Shown here: in pieces, positions 24,585 to 32,681 of the stretch | Numbering within the stretch: the first letter of the stretch is position 1 | Layout: each line of letters starts with the position of its first letter | Assembly: GCA_036395835.1 (NCBI GenBank) | Contig: DASWCW010000135.1 | Coordinates: 1 to 35,275 of the forward strand | Direction: 5' to 3' | From: AP-16 sp036395835 | GTDB taxonomy: Bacteria; Pseudomonadota; Alphaproteobacteria; Rhizobiales; Xanthobacteraceae | DNA length: 35,275 nucleotides | The notes under the pieces: model-generated | The model's input: only the letters and a program-made list of their open reading frames with translations | Told to the model about the DNA's origin: nothing | Database searches by the model: none | Made by a program: the position numbers and the translations under genes

Positions 24585-25565
24585 ATGCAACTCGGTATGG
24601 TCGGGCTCGGCCGAATGGGTGCCAATCTCGTCCGGCGGCTGATGCGAAACGGACATCGCTGCGTCGTCTTCAACCGCACGCGCGGTCCGGTGGATGCGCT
24701 CGCGCGCGAGGGAGCGATTGCATCGAGCTCGCTGCAGGACCTCGTCTCGAAGCTCGACAAGCCGCGTGCGGTCTGGGTGATGCTGCCGGCGGGCCGGCCG
24801 ACTGAGGACACCGTGAGCGAGCTCTGCCGGCTGATGGACCCGGGCGACGTCGTCATCGACGGCGGCAATTCCCTCTATAAGGACGACATCCGGCGCGCCC
24901 AGGCGCTGCAGACGCGCGGCATCCATTACGTCGATGTCGGCACCAGCGGCGGCGTGTGGGGCCTCGAGCGCGGCTATTGCATGATGATCGGCGGAGATAC
25001 CGAAGCAGTGCTCCGGCTCGATCCGATTTTTGCCGCGCTCGCGCCCGGGCCGGGCAACATCCCGCGCACGCCGGGTCGCGACGGCCGCGATCGAAGAGCG
25101 GAATCCGGTTACATCCATTGCGGCCCCTCCGGGTCCGGGCATTTCGTGAAGATGATCCACAACGGGATCGAGTACGGCCTGATGCAGGCCTATGCCGAGG
25201 GTTTCAGCATTCTGCGCGCGGCTGCGGAACGCCCGGGCGTCGAGCGCTACGAGCTCGATCTCGCCGATATCGCCGAAGTTTGGCGCCGCGGCAGCGTCGT
25301 CTCGTCCTGGCTTCTGGATCTCACCGCGACCGCGCTCGCCTCCGATGCGAAGCTCGAAAGCTTCGAAGGCTATGTCGAGGATTCCGGAGAGGGCCGCTGG
25401 ACCTTGATGGCGGCGATCGATTCCGCCGTCCCCGCCAATGTGCTGTCCGCCGCGCTCTACGCCCGCTTCCGCTCGCGCGAGGAAAAGAGCTTTGCCGACC
25501 GCATGCTCTCGGCGATGCGCAAGGGCTTTGGCGGCCACGTCGAGCCGAAGGCGCGAGGCTCGTGA
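24585..25565 (+). CDS. gnd: 6-phosphogluconate dehydrogenase, decarboxylating (short type)
   Basis: Oxidatively decarboxylates 6-phosphogluconate to ribulose-5-phosphate with NAD(P). At 326 residues it belongs to the short form rather than the roughly 470-residue enterobacterial form. The Rossmann motif GLGRMGAN lies at residues 7-14. VIDGGNSLYKDD, DVGTSGGVWGLERGY and the catalytic Lys/Asn segment VKMIHNGIEYGLMQAYAEG are all intact. An insert of about 20 residues near 150-170 (PGPGNIPRTPGRDGRDRRAE) precedes YIHCGPSGSGHFVK; inserts of variable length here are seen in the short type. Its stop overlaps the zwf ATG by one base. Confidence 0.94.
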   Translation: MQLGMVGLGRMGANLVRRLMRNGHRCVVFNRTRGPVDALAREGAIASSSLQDLVSKLDKPRAVWVMLPAGRPTEDTVSELCRLMDPGDVVIDGGNSLYKDDIRRAQALQTRGIHYVDVGTSGGVWGLERGYCMMIGGDTEAVLRLDPIFAALAPGPGNIPRTPGRDGRDRRAESGYIHCGPSGSGHFVKMIHNGIEYGLMQAYAEGFSILRAAAERPGVERYELDLADIAEVWRRGSVVSSWLLDLTATALASDAKLESFEGYVEDSGEGRWTLMAAIDSAVPANVLSAALYARFRSREEKSFADRMLSAMRKGFGGHVEPKARGS

Positions 25566-27091
25566 TGGACGTTGCGGCGCGAGAGACTGCCGCCCGGCAG
25601 GACCGGCCTCGTCCGCCCGATCCGTGCACCTTCGTCATCTTCGGGGCGGCGGGGGACCTCACCAAGCGGCTGCTGGTGCCGGCGCTGTACAACCTCGCGG
25701 CCGAGCGCCTGCTGCCGGAGCATTTTGCCGTGATCGGGCTCGCCCGCGCCGAGATGTCGGACGGGCAGTTTCGGGACACGATGCGAGCTGCACTGCGCGA
25801 GTTCGCGACCGGCGAGATCAAACCAGGCGTGGCCGACCGGCTGCTGGAAACGTTCTCCTACGTGTGCGGCGACTTCAATGATGACGCGACGTACCGTCGG
25901 CTCTGCGACCGGCTGACCGCGGTGGAGCGCGATGCCGCGACCGGCGGCAATTGCGTGTTCTACCTGGCGACGCCGCCAAATGTGTTCGCGACGGTCGCAG
26001 ACCATCTCGGCAGATCGGGTCTCGCGCGCGAGGACCGTGGCTGGCGTCGCCTCATAGTCGAAAAGCCGTTCGGAACCGATCTCGATTCGTCGCGGGAGCT
26101 CAATCGGAAACTGCTGTCGATCTTCTCCGAGCCCCAGATCTATCGCATCGACCATTATCTGGGAAAGGAAACCGTTCAGAACATCATGGTGCTGCGGTTC
26201 GCCAATGGCCTGTTCGAGCCGCTGTGGAATCGCGAGCATATCGATCACGTGCAGATCACGGTCACGGAGACGGTTTCCGTGGAATCCCGCGGCAAGTTCT
26301 ACGAGCGCGTCGGCGCATTGCGCGACATGGTGCCGAGCCATCTCTTCCAGCTGCTGTCGCTGACCGCGATGGAGCCGCCGATCTGTTTCGAGGCCAATGC
26401 GGTGCGCACCGAGAAGAGCAAGGCGATCGAAGCCATCCACCGGCCGCGCGCGCAAGCGGCGCTCTCCGACGTAGTGCGCGGGCAATACACGGCGGGCCAG
26501 GTGAGGGGTGAGGCGGTGATCGCCTATCGCGATGCCGCGGGGGTCGACCGCAACAGCACCACCGAGACATTCGTGGCCATGCGGCTCATGCTCGACAATT
26601 GGCGCTGGGCGGGGGTGCCGTTCTATCTGCGCACCGGCAAGGCGCTCGCCGCGCGCAGGACCGAGATCGCCGTCAAGTTCAAGCACGCGCCGTTCGCGAT
26701 GTTTCGCGATACGCCGGTCGAGCGCCTTGCGCAGAATCTGTTGGTGCTGCGGATCCAGCCCGATGAAGGCGCCTCGCTGCAGTTCAACGCCAAGATTCCC
26801 GGGCCCAGCATCCGCATCGACGGCGTGCGCATGGATTTCAAGTACCAGGATTATTTCGATGCCGCGCCGAACACCGGATACGAGACGCTGATCTACGACT
26901 GCATGATCGGCGATCCCACGCTATTCCGGCGCGCCGATGAGATCGAAGCGGGCTGGCGGGTGGTGCAGCCGATTCTCGACGCGTGGCGGGAGCGCGCCGA
27001 GGGACTGAGCTTCTACGCAGCGGGCAGCGACGGGCCGGACGCCGCCTCCGAATTGCTGTCGCGCAGCCGCCGCGAGTGGCGCGAGATCTAG
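25565..27091 (+). CDS. zwf: Glucose-6-phosphate 1-dehydrogenase
   Basis: First step of the oxidative pentose-phosphate route, producing 6-phosphogluconolactone and NADPH. 508 residues from the ATG at 25,565, which overlaps the gnd stop. The nucleotide-binding motif FGAAGDLTKR lies at about 26-35, the substrate and catalytic motif RIDHYLGKE at about 194-202, with IVEKPFGTD before it. FYLRTGKALAARRTEI and YETLIYDCMIGDPTLFRRADE are further family signatures. A long upstream extension of the frame lies inside gnd and is not coding. The gene order gnd-zwf-HAD-pgl puts the lactonase two genes downstream. Regulation is presumably shared with tkt. Confidence 0.95.
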   Translation: MDVAARETAARQDRPRPPDPCTFVIFGAAGDLTKRLLVPALYNLAAERLLPEHFAVIGLARAEMSDGQFRDTMRAALREFATGEIKPGVADRLLETFSYVCGDFNDDATYRRLCDRLTAVERDAATGGNCVFYLATPPNVFATVADHLGRSGLAREDRGWRRLIVEKPFGTDLDSSRELNRKLLSIFSEPQIYRIDHYLGKETVQNIMVLRFANGLFEPLWNREHIDHVQITVTETVSVESRGKFYERVGALRDMVPSHLFQLLSLTAMEPPICFEANAVRTEKSKAIEAIHRPRAQAALSDVVRGQYTAGQVRGEAVIAYRDAAGVDRNSTTETFVAMRLMLDNWRWAGVPFYLRTGKALAARRTEIAVKFKHAPFAMFRDTPVERLAQNLLVLRIQPDEGASLQFNAKIPGPSIRIDGVRMDFKYQDYFDAAPNTGYETLIYDCMIGDPTLFRRADEIEAGWRVVQPILDAWRERAEGLSFYAAGSDGPDAASELLSRSRREWREI

Positions 27092-27099
27092 GAGGCGCG

Positions 27100-27978
27100 A
27101 TGTCCGCGGCGCGACTCTCGCCGGCCGGGATCCGATTGGTGGTCTCGGATGTGGACGGGACGCTCGTCACCGACGACAAGCGGCTGACGCCGCGCGTGCG
27201 AACCGCGGCGCGCGCCGTGCAAGAGGCCGGCATGGCGTTCGCCGTAACCAGCAGCCGGCCGGCGTTCGGCATGCGCATGCTGATCGAGCCGCTGCAGCTC
27301 GAGACGCCCATTGCGGCCTTCAACGGCGGGCTCATCGTCTCGCCCGATCGCCTCGAACCGATCGAGGGCAACGCCGTGCCGGTGGAGATCGCGCGGCGGA
27401 GCATCGAGTTTCTGGCCCGCCAAGGCGCGGAACTGTGGATCCATACCGAAAAGCATTGGCTCGTGCTGGATGCGGAGGGCGCCTACGTCGATCACGAGAT
27501 CCGCACGATTCAGACCGCGCCCACGGTCCTGGCAAGTTTCGATCGTCCGGGCGCGGTCGACCGCGCCTACAAGATCGTCGGCGTCAGCAAGGATTTCGAG
27601 CTTCTGGCGCGCTGCGAACGCGAGCTCGCGGCCGAGCTCGGGGCAAACGCGACCGTCGCCCGATCGCAGCTTTATTATCTCGACGTGACTCATCCGCTCG
27701 CCAACAAGGGCCACGCGGTGCAGCGGCTTTCGCAGCTGCTCGACGTTCCGGCGTCGGCGATCGCCACGATCGGTGACGGCCGCAACGACGTGGCGATGTT
27801 TGCGGTATCGGGGCTGGCGGTCGCGATGGGCAATGCCGAACGCCAAGTCCGGGACGCCGCGGATTTCGTCAGCATGAGCAACGAGGAGGACGGGTTCGCG
27901 GTCGCGGTCGAGCGCTGGATTCTGCCGCGCGCCGCTGCCCGCGCGGCTGCGGTGTCCGCGCCGGACGGCGCGCCGTGA
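27100..27978 (+). CDS. Cof-type HAD-IIB sugar-phosphate phosphatase
   Basis: A haloacid dehalogenase-superfamily phosphatase, 292 residues from ATG 27,100, with GGAGG directly before it. Motif I is VSDVDGTL (nucleophile Asp near residue 15), followed by the motif II region AVTSSRP. The large HAD-IIB cap occupies about 85-195. The C-terminal motifs are the Lys in LANKGHAVQRL and the acidic pair in IGDGRNDVAMF, then AVAMGNA. Members dephosphorylate assorted sugar phosphates and FMN-like compounds; the substrate here is unknown. It stands between zwf and pgl with a GTGA overlap to pgl, so it may hydrolyse a pathway side product or a sugar phosphate that accumulates. Confidence 0.9.
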   Translation: MSAARLSPAGIRLVVSDVDGTLVTDDKRLTPRVRTAARAVQEAGMAFAVTSSRPAFGMRMLIEPLQLETPIAAFNGGLIVSPDRLEPIEGNAVPVEIARRSIEFLARQGAELWIHTEKHWLVLDAEGAYVDHEIRTIQTAPTVLASFDRPGAVDRAYKIVGVSKDFELLARCERELAAELGANATVARSQLYYLDVTHPLANKGHAVQRLSQLLDVPASAIATIGDGRNDVAMFAVSGLAVAMGNAERQVRDAADFVSMSNEEDGFAVAVERWILPRAAARAAAVSAPDGAP

Positions 27979-28718
27979 GCGTGGGGCGAAGCGCGAAGGC
28001 GAGCGCGCCGCAGCTCCGGCGCTTCGATACTCCCGAGGCGCTGGCGAGGGGCGTTGCCCAATGGCTGCTCGGCAGGATTCAGGAGCGCGGCGGCACCTGC
28101 GCCGTCTGCCTGGCCGGCGGCTCGACGCCGCGCCGCCTCTACGAAGTGTTGACCGTGCCCCCCGTGGTGACCCGATTTCCCTGGGACGATGTGCACTGGT
28201 TCTGGGGCGACGAGCGCTTCGTTCCGCCGGACCATCCTGACAGCAATTTCCGCATGGTCGACGAGGCGCTGCTCGCGGTCGCTCCGATCCCGCGCGAGAA
28301 CATCCATCCGATCCCGACCGAAGGCCTGTCCTTGGCGGATGCCGCGGCGGCCTACGAGGCGGTTCTGAAGAATTTCTACGGCGAGGACCGTCTGGATCCC
28401 GGACGTCCGCTGTTCGACGTGACTTTGCTCGGCCTCGGTCAGGACGGACATACCGCCTCGCTGTTTCCCGGCACGCCCGCACTCGCCGAGACCGAACGCT
28501 GGGTGCTCGGCGTGGAGCCGCCGGGTTTGGAGCCGCGGCTGACCTTGACCTATCCGGCGCTCGATAGCAGCCGAACCGTTGCCTTCCTGGTCGCAGGCGC
28601 GAGCAAGCGCGAAATTCTCTCCCGCGCGCTTGCGGGCGATCCGGAATTGCCCGCCGCTCGCGTGCACCCGGCCGGCGACATCGCATGGTTCGCCGACCGC
28701 GCCGCGGCGCCGTCATGA
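27975..28718 (+). CDS. pgl: 6-phosphogluconolactonase (DevB type)
   Basis: Hydrolyses 6-phosphogluconolactone to 6-phosphogluconate, between Zwf and Gnd in the pathway. 247 residues, normal for the NagB/DevB-like family. Visible features are LAGGSTPRRLYE (about 47-58), HWFWGDERFVPPDHPDSNFRM, and the catalytic His in LGLGQDGHTASLFPG. The start is GTG at 27,975, which overlaps the HAD gene's TGA by four bases. The TGA of pgl in turn overlaps the gluconokinase ATG (ATGA). The N-terminal 15 residues (SVGRSAKASAPQL) are outside the fold. Confidence 0.94.
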   Translation: MSVGRSAKASAPQLRRFDTPEALARGVAQWLLGRIQERGGTCAVCLAGGSTPRRLYEVLTVPPVVTRFPWDDVHWFWGDERFVPPDHPDSNFRMVDEALLAVAPIPRENIHPIPTEGLSLADAAAAYEAVLKNFYGEDRLDPGRPLFDVTLLGLGQDGHTASLFPGTPALAETERWVLGVEPPGLEPRLTLTYPALDSSRTVAFLVAGASKREILSRALAGDPELPAARVHPAGDIAWFADRAAAPS

Positions 28719-29248
28719 ACGGCCAGCATCTTGCGCCCGCCGTCCTCGTCATCATGGGCGTTTCCGGATCGGGCAAGACCACGATCGCCAACGAGCTCGC
28801 GCGGCAGCTCGGCTGGGAATTCGAGGACGGCGATTGGTTTCATCCCGCGGCGAACGTCGAGAAGATGCACCGCGGCATCGCGTTGACCGACGAAGACCGC
28901 TGGCCGTGGCTTCGCGCGATCGCGCGCTGGATCGACGAAGCACGTGCCGCCGGCCGCCACGGCATCGTCGCCTGCTCGGCGTTGAAGCGGCGCTATCGCG
29001 CCATCCTGATCGGGGAGAGGCCGGACGTGCGCCTCGTCTATCTCAAGGGCGACGCATCGCTGATCGCGCGCCGCATCGCCACGCGGCACGAGCATTTCAT
29101 GCCCGCGCGCCTGCTTGCGAGCCAGTTCGAGGCGCTGGAAGAGCCAAGCCGCGACGAGCATCCCGTCACGGTGTCGATCGAGCCGAGCCCGCGCGAGATC
29201 GTGGCGGAAATCATCGGCGCGCTGGGTTACGGGCGAACGAAACGCTGA
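28715..29248 (+). CDS. gntK: Gluconokinase
   Basis: P-loop kinase that phosphorylates gluconate to 6-phosphogluconate, feeding it into Gnd. 177 residues from the ATG at 28,715, which sits in the ATGA overlap with pgl; the frame extends 10 codons further up, inside pgl. Walker A is GVSGSGKTT (15-23), then EFEDGDWFHPAANVEKM, which is the gluconate-site signature, and CSALKRRYR and HFMPARLLASQFEALEEP. All are typical of the GntK/IdnK family. It is the last gene of the pentose-phosphate operon; the toxin-antitoxin promoter begins about 22 bases later. Confidence 0.95.
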   Translation: MNGQHLAPAVLVIMGVSGSGKTTIANELARQLGWEFEDGDWFHPAANVEKMHRGIALTDEDRWPWLRAIARWIDEARAAGRHGIVACSALKRRYRAILIGERPDVRLVYLKGDASLIARRIATRHEHFMPARLLASQFEALEEPSRDEHPVTVSIEPSPREIVAEIIGALGYGRTKR

Positions 29249-29270
29249 TGCGATGACACAGCGGAATTCG

Positions 29271-29301
29271 TTGACAATTGGTATCACAATACGATACCAA
29301 T
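29271..29301 (+). promoter_or_regulatory. Promoter and palindromic operator of the higBA module
   Basis: TTGACA (29,271-29,276) is a perfect -35 box. It abuts an exact inverted repeat, ATTGGTATC (29,277-29,285) and GATACCAAT (29,293-29,301), with a 7-base spacer. A weak -10 such as TACCAA (29,295-29,300) would lie inside the right arm. The toxin ATG is 21 bases further. A palindrome overlapping the promoter is the expected binding site for the HigA antitoxin. The site is AT-rich compared with its surroundings. Confidence 0.7.
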
Positions 29302-29321
29302 GCGGACCGAAGACCGGGATC

Positions 29322-29606
29322 ATGATCCGAAGCTTCAGGGGCAAATGGGCCGAGCTGATCCTCTCCGGTCGTCAAGTGCCGAAAGGGTTTCCTCCGGATG
29401 TGGCGAAGATCGCCCGCCGCAAACTCGTTCAGTTGAACAATGCCGCAGAGCTCAAGGACCTGGCCGCTCCACCCGGCAATCGTCTTGAATCGTTGAGAGG
29501 CAGCCTTGCAGGGAAACATTCGATCCGGGTCAATGATCAGTGGCGGATTGTTTTTCGTTGGTCGCATGAAGGCCCGGAGGAAGTCGAGATTACCGATTAT
29601 CACTAG
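29322..29606 (+). CDS. higB: HigB-type toxin (RelE/ParE superfamily)
   Basis: Toxin of a type II toxin-antitoxin system, 94 residues. HigB proteins are ribosome-dependent mRNA interferases. The family core LRGSLAGKHSIRVNDQWRIV (58-77) is present, and the C-terminal EVEITDYH ends in the usual Asp-Tyr-His. The start at ATG 29,322 fits the family length and removes an upstream extension through the palindrome. Toxin-first order followed by the antitoxin 33 bases later is the HigBA arrangement. Base composition is visibly less GC-rich than in the neighbouring genes, consistent with acquisition by transfer. Confidence 0.92.
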   Translation: MIRSFRGKWAELILSGRQVPKGFPPDVAKIARRKLVQLNNAAELKDLAAPPGNRLESLRGSLAGKHSIRVNDQWRIVFRWSHEGPEEVEITDYH

Positions 29607-29639
29607 CAAAGCAGCGCGATCCGTGTGAGAGGAAGAACC

Positions 29640-29936
29640 ATGGGAAAGAAGCTCCCGCCCGTTCATCCAGGCGAAGTGCTGCGGGAGGATTTCTTGCGGC
29701 CCACGAAGCTGACCGCTTACGCAGTGGCAAAAGCAGTCGGCGTTCCGCGGACCCGAATCGAGCGGCTGGTGCGTGAGGAGACGCCGGTGACGGCCGATAC
29801 TGCATTACGGCTTGCGCGCTATTTCGGAACGACGGCGTCCTTCTGGATGGGTCTTCAGGCCCAGTATGATCTCGAGCGCGCGACCGACAATCTCGGCAAG
29901 AAGCTCGAGCGCATCGAGCCGCTGCGCGCGGCATGA
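29640..29936 (+). CDS. higA: HigA-type antitoxin (XRE family HTH)
   Basis: A 98-residue helix-turn-helix antitoxin that should neutralise the HigB toxin and repress the operon. VHPGEVLREDFL (8-19) is the classical HigA opening, followed by the HTH region LTAYAVAKAVGVPRTRIERL (24-43) and LRLARYFGTTASFWMGLQAQYDLE (57-80). The start is the ATG at 29,640, after an AGAGGAAG ribosome site; a GTG at 29,625 would add five residues. The likely operator is the perfect palindrome at 29,277-29,301. Confidence 0.93.
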   Translation: MGKKLPPVHPGEVLREDFLRPTKLTAYAVAKAVGVPRTRIERLVREETPVTADTALRLARYFGTTASFWMGLQAQYDLERATDNLGKKLERIEPLRAA

Positions 29937-29963
29937 GGCGGCGCTACTGGAATTCTACGCGCG

Positions 29964-29983
29964 CGCGCCTGCTCGCGGGCGCG
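29964..29983. terminator. Possible bidirectional terminator hairpin
   Basis: CGCGCC (29,964-29,969) and GGCGCG (29,978-29,983) pair around an 8-base loop, extendable by a G-T and a C-G pair. It lies in the 54-base gap between the convergent higA and binding-protein genes. There is no T-run on either side, so intrinsic termination is uncertain. Confidence 0.3.
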
Positions 29984-29990
29984 TGAGATC

Positions 29991-30968
29991 TTACTCGACC
30001 ACCTCGTCCGCCAGCGCAAGCAGCGTTGGAGGAACCTCCAGACCAAGCGACTTCGCGGTATTCAGGTTGAGGACGAACCGAAACCGCGTCGGCTGCTCGA
30101 ATGGCAGCTCCGCGGGCTTCGCTCCTTTTAGAATGCGATCCACGAGGGCGGCCACGCGGACAAAACTTTCGCTCTGGTCGGGACCGTATGACATCAAGCC
30201 GCCGTCGCGGACGTAACGGTCGTCCTCATAGACAGCCGGCAGCCGATGTGCCGCCGCGAACTCGAACACCCGTTTGCGGTTGAGAAGGGTGAGCGCGTCG
30301 GAGACCATGAGGATGCCGTCCGGCATGTCGCTCTTCATGGCCGCGAACGCCTGCTCGAAATCGTTGGGCTCGCGCACGCCCAGCGCCTGCACGCTGATGC
30401 CGAGCGCTTGCGCTCCGGTTTCCGACGCCCGATACCGTAGCGTCATCCCCAGATCGTCGGCGTTCCACAGCATCGCTACTTTGCGCAGCCGCGGCGCAAT
30501 CTGCTTGAGCAGCTCCATCCGCTTGGGCGTGACTTCCGCCGATACGTCCGAAATTCCGGTCAAATTGCCGCCGGGTCGCGCGAGGCTCGCGACCAACCCG
30601 GTGCCGACCGGATCGCCGGCGCCGAAGACCACGACCGGAATCGTCGTCCCCCTTTGGGCGACGGCCGCCGGAGGGTAACCCAGCGTAATGAGCACATCGA
30701 CCTTGCTCGCCACCAATTCTTCGAGGAGGCGCGGCAGGCGGTCGGGGTGCCCTTCTGCGCCGCGGCGCTCGAGGATCAGGTTCCTACCAAGCTCATAGCC
30801 GTGCTCTTTGAGCCGGCGAGTGAGCGTAATGGCTAGCGGGCTGTTCTCGGGAAGCGGCATTCCGGAGCTGAGCAACCCGATGCGGTGAACCGGGTTTTGG
30901 GCGGCGACCACGCGCGGCCAAGCGATGGCGCCGCCGCCGAGCAGCATGATGAAATCTCGCCGCCGCAT
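29991..30968 (-). CDS. ABC-type substrate-binding protein, ABC_sub_bind family, Tat signal
   Basis: A 325-residue periplasmic binding protein of the ABC_sub_bind family (COG2984-like), whose relatives bind amino acids such as tryptophan or unknown ligands. The N-terminus MRRRDFIMLLGGGAIAWP is a twin-arginine signal with cleavage after VAA (about residue 24). The mature part has the Rossmann-like lobes with VDVLITLGYPPAAVA, IPVVVFGAGDPVGTGLV, LARPGGNLTGIS and the late GGLMSYGPD, all usual. The ATG at 30,968, after a GGGGGA stretch, is chosen over an upstream extension with no family match. No permease or ATPase is adjacent, so it is an orphan here, as is common for this expanded family in Hyphomicrobiales. 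Confidence 0.88.
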   Translation of the reverse strand: MRRRDFIMLLGGGAIAWPRVVAAQNPVHRIGLLSSGMPLPENSPLAITLTRRLKEHGYELGRNLILERRGAEGHPDRLPRLLEELVASKVDVLITLGYPPAAVAQRGTTIPVVVFGAGDPVGTGLVASLARPGGNLTGISDVSAEVTPKRMELLKQIAPRLRKVAMLWNADDLGMTLRYRASETGAQALGISVQALGVREPNDFEQAFAAMKSDMPDGILMVSDALTLLNRKRVFEFAAAHRLPAVYEDDRYVRDGGLMSYGPDQSESFVRVAALVDRILKGAKPAELPFEQPTRFRFVLNLNTAKSLGLEVPPTLLALADEVVE

Positions 30969-31134
30969 TCGATCCCCCGCCGGTAGATGCGATCCGCAGC
31001 CCGCAATCGGGCGGGCGGCAGCGTACCACGCGCCTGCAGGCGCCACCATTGCAGCGGAGCGGCCCGCCCATTCATCCGCCGATTGCCCAAATCCTGGGCA
31101 GCCCGCGGTTCTTTCCGCGGCCGGCGCGGTACTT

Positions 31135-31163
31135 TTGCCTGGCGCGGCGCTTGCAGATAGGTT
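31135..31163 (+). promoter_or_regulatory. Putative promoter of the Anbu operon
   Basis: TTGCCT (31,135-31,140), a 17-base spacer and TAGGTT (31,158-31,163) lie about 94 bases before the ATP-grasp start in the 288-base divergent region. The rest of that region shows no gene; CCGCGG occurs twice near 31,113-31,130 as a small inverted repeat. Weak pattern match. Confidence 0.22.
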
Positions 31164-31256
31164 CGTCTGGCGAGCCGCGAAGCGCGAAGTTACGACCGCC
31201 GGGGAGGGCGCATCGATGGGATAGCGACTGCGGCCGAAGCCGGGCAAAGGCCGGTC

Positions 31257-32678
31257 ATGGCGTCCGCGTTCGATGAGATGCGGGGAGGCGGCGACGGCGC
31301 AATTCGTCCCGCCTATGCCGAGCTCGCCCGCTGGCTCGACAGCATGTCCCCGGAAGGGCTGCTCCAGCGCCGGCGCGAGGCCGAGCTGCTGTTCCGGCGC
31401 ATCGGCATCACCTTCGCGGTTCACGGCGAGGCCGAGGCGCAGGAGCGCCTGATCCCGTTCGATGTCATCCCGCGGATTCTATCCGGTGCGGAATGGGCCA
31501 CGCTTGCCCGCGGATTGGAGCAGCGCGTGCGCGCCCTCAATCTCTTCCTCAAGGACGTGTATTCGCAGCGGGAGATCTTGCGCGCCGGAATCGTTCCGGA
31601 GGATCTGATCTTCCGCAATCCGGTGTTCCGCCCGGAGATGAACGGCCAGAAAGTGCCGCACGATCTCTATGTGCTCATCGCCGGCATCGATATCGTGCGG
31701 GTCGACGCCGACACCTTTTACGTGCTCGAGGACAATGCCCGCACCCCCTCCGGCGTCTCCTACATGTTGGAGAACCGCGAGATCATGCTGCGCCTGTTTC
31801 CGGATCTGTTTTCCCGGCACCGGGTGGCGCCGGTCGAGAATTATCCGGACGAGCTCTTGGCGACGCTCAAATCGGTGGCGCCGGCGAGCGCCTCGCGCGA
31901 TCCCACTGTCGTGCTGCTTACCCCCGGCGTGTTCAATTCGGCCTATTACGAGCACTCGTTCCTGGCCGACAAGCTCGGCGTCGAGCTGGTCGAAGGCCGC
32001 GATCTTCTGGTCCGCGACGAGGTCGTGTTCATGCGCACGACCGAGGGCCTCAAGCGCGTCGACGTCGTTTACCGGCGCGTCGACGACGATTTCCTCGATC
32101 CGCTGGCGTTCCGCCCCGACTCGCTGCTCGGCGTGCCCGGGCTGATGTCGGCCTATGCCGCCGGGAACGTCACCCTCGCCAACGCGGTCGGATCCGGCAT
32201 CGCCGACGACAAGGCGGTGTACAGCTACATGCCGGCGATCCTGAAGTTCTATCTCGGCGAAGCGCCGATCCTGCACAACGTGCCGACCTATTGTTGCCGC
32301 AACCGCGAGGATCTCGCCTATGTGCTCGACCATCTTCCCGAGCTGGTGGTCAAGGAGGTGCACGGCTCCGGCGGTTACGGCATGATGATCGGACCGAAGG
32401 CCGATCGCGGCACGCTTGCCGCCTTCCGCGCCAAACTCGAGCGCCAGCCGCACGGTTTCATCGCCCAGCCGACGCTCGCGCTTTCGACCTGTCCGACCTG
32501 CGTGCAAGAAGGACTGGCCCCGCGCCACGTCGACCTGCGACCGTTCGTGCTCATGGGGCGCGATCGCGTGCGCATCGTGCCCGGCGGGCTCACCCGCGTG
32601 GCGCTCGAGCCGGGCTCGCTGGTCGTCAATTCGAGCCAGGGCGGCGGCACCAAGGATACCTGGGTGCTGGACGGATAG
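31257..32678 (+). CDS. Circularly permuted ATP-grasp protein (type 2)
   Basis: A 473-residue member of the circularly permuted ATP-grasp group (formerly DUF404/DUF407). ATP-grasp enzymes join a carboxylate to an amine or thiol using ATP, so this one probably makes an amide or peptide bond. Recognisable stretches are ERLIPFDVIPRILSGAEW, FLKDVY, FRPEMNGQKVP, YVLEDNARTPSGVSYMLENR, ANAVGSGIADDKAVYSYMP, and the glycine-rich VVKEVHGSGGYGMMIGP, a candidate ATP-binding loop. NSSQGGGTKDTWVL ends the protein. It is followed after three bases by the alpha-E gene. Its partners in this conserved gene set are the alpha-E protein, a transglutaminase and Anbu. The substrate is unknown. Confidence 0.92.
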   Translation: MASAFDEMRGGGDGAIRPAYAELARWLDSMSPEGLLQRRREAELLFRRIGITFAVHGEAEAQERLIPFDVIPRILSGAEWATLARGLEQRVRALNLFLKDVYSQREILRAGIVPEDLIFRNPVFRPEMNGQKVPHDLYVLIAGIDIVRVDADTFYVLEDNARTPSGVSYMLENREIMLRLFPDLFSRHRVAPVENYPDELLATLKSVAPASASRDPTVVLLTPGVFNSAYYEHSFLADKLGVELVEGRDLLVRDEVVFMRTTEGLKRVDVVYRRVDDDFLDPLAFRPDSLLGVPGLMSAYAAGNVTLANAVGSGIADDKAVYSYMPAILKFYLGEAPILHNVPTYCCRNREDLAYVLDHLPELVVKEVHGSGGYGMMIGPKADRGTLAAFRAKLERQPHGFIAQPTLALSTCPTCVQEGLAPRHVDLRPFVLMGRDRVRIVPGGLTRVALEPGSLVVNSSQGGGTKDTWVLDG

Positions 32679-32681
32679 GCC

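Noticed and set aside
23466..25538. A 690-codon minus-strand open frame opposite pgi and gnd
   Set aside because: Antisense shadow of two genes with intact catalytic motifs; no recognisable domain.
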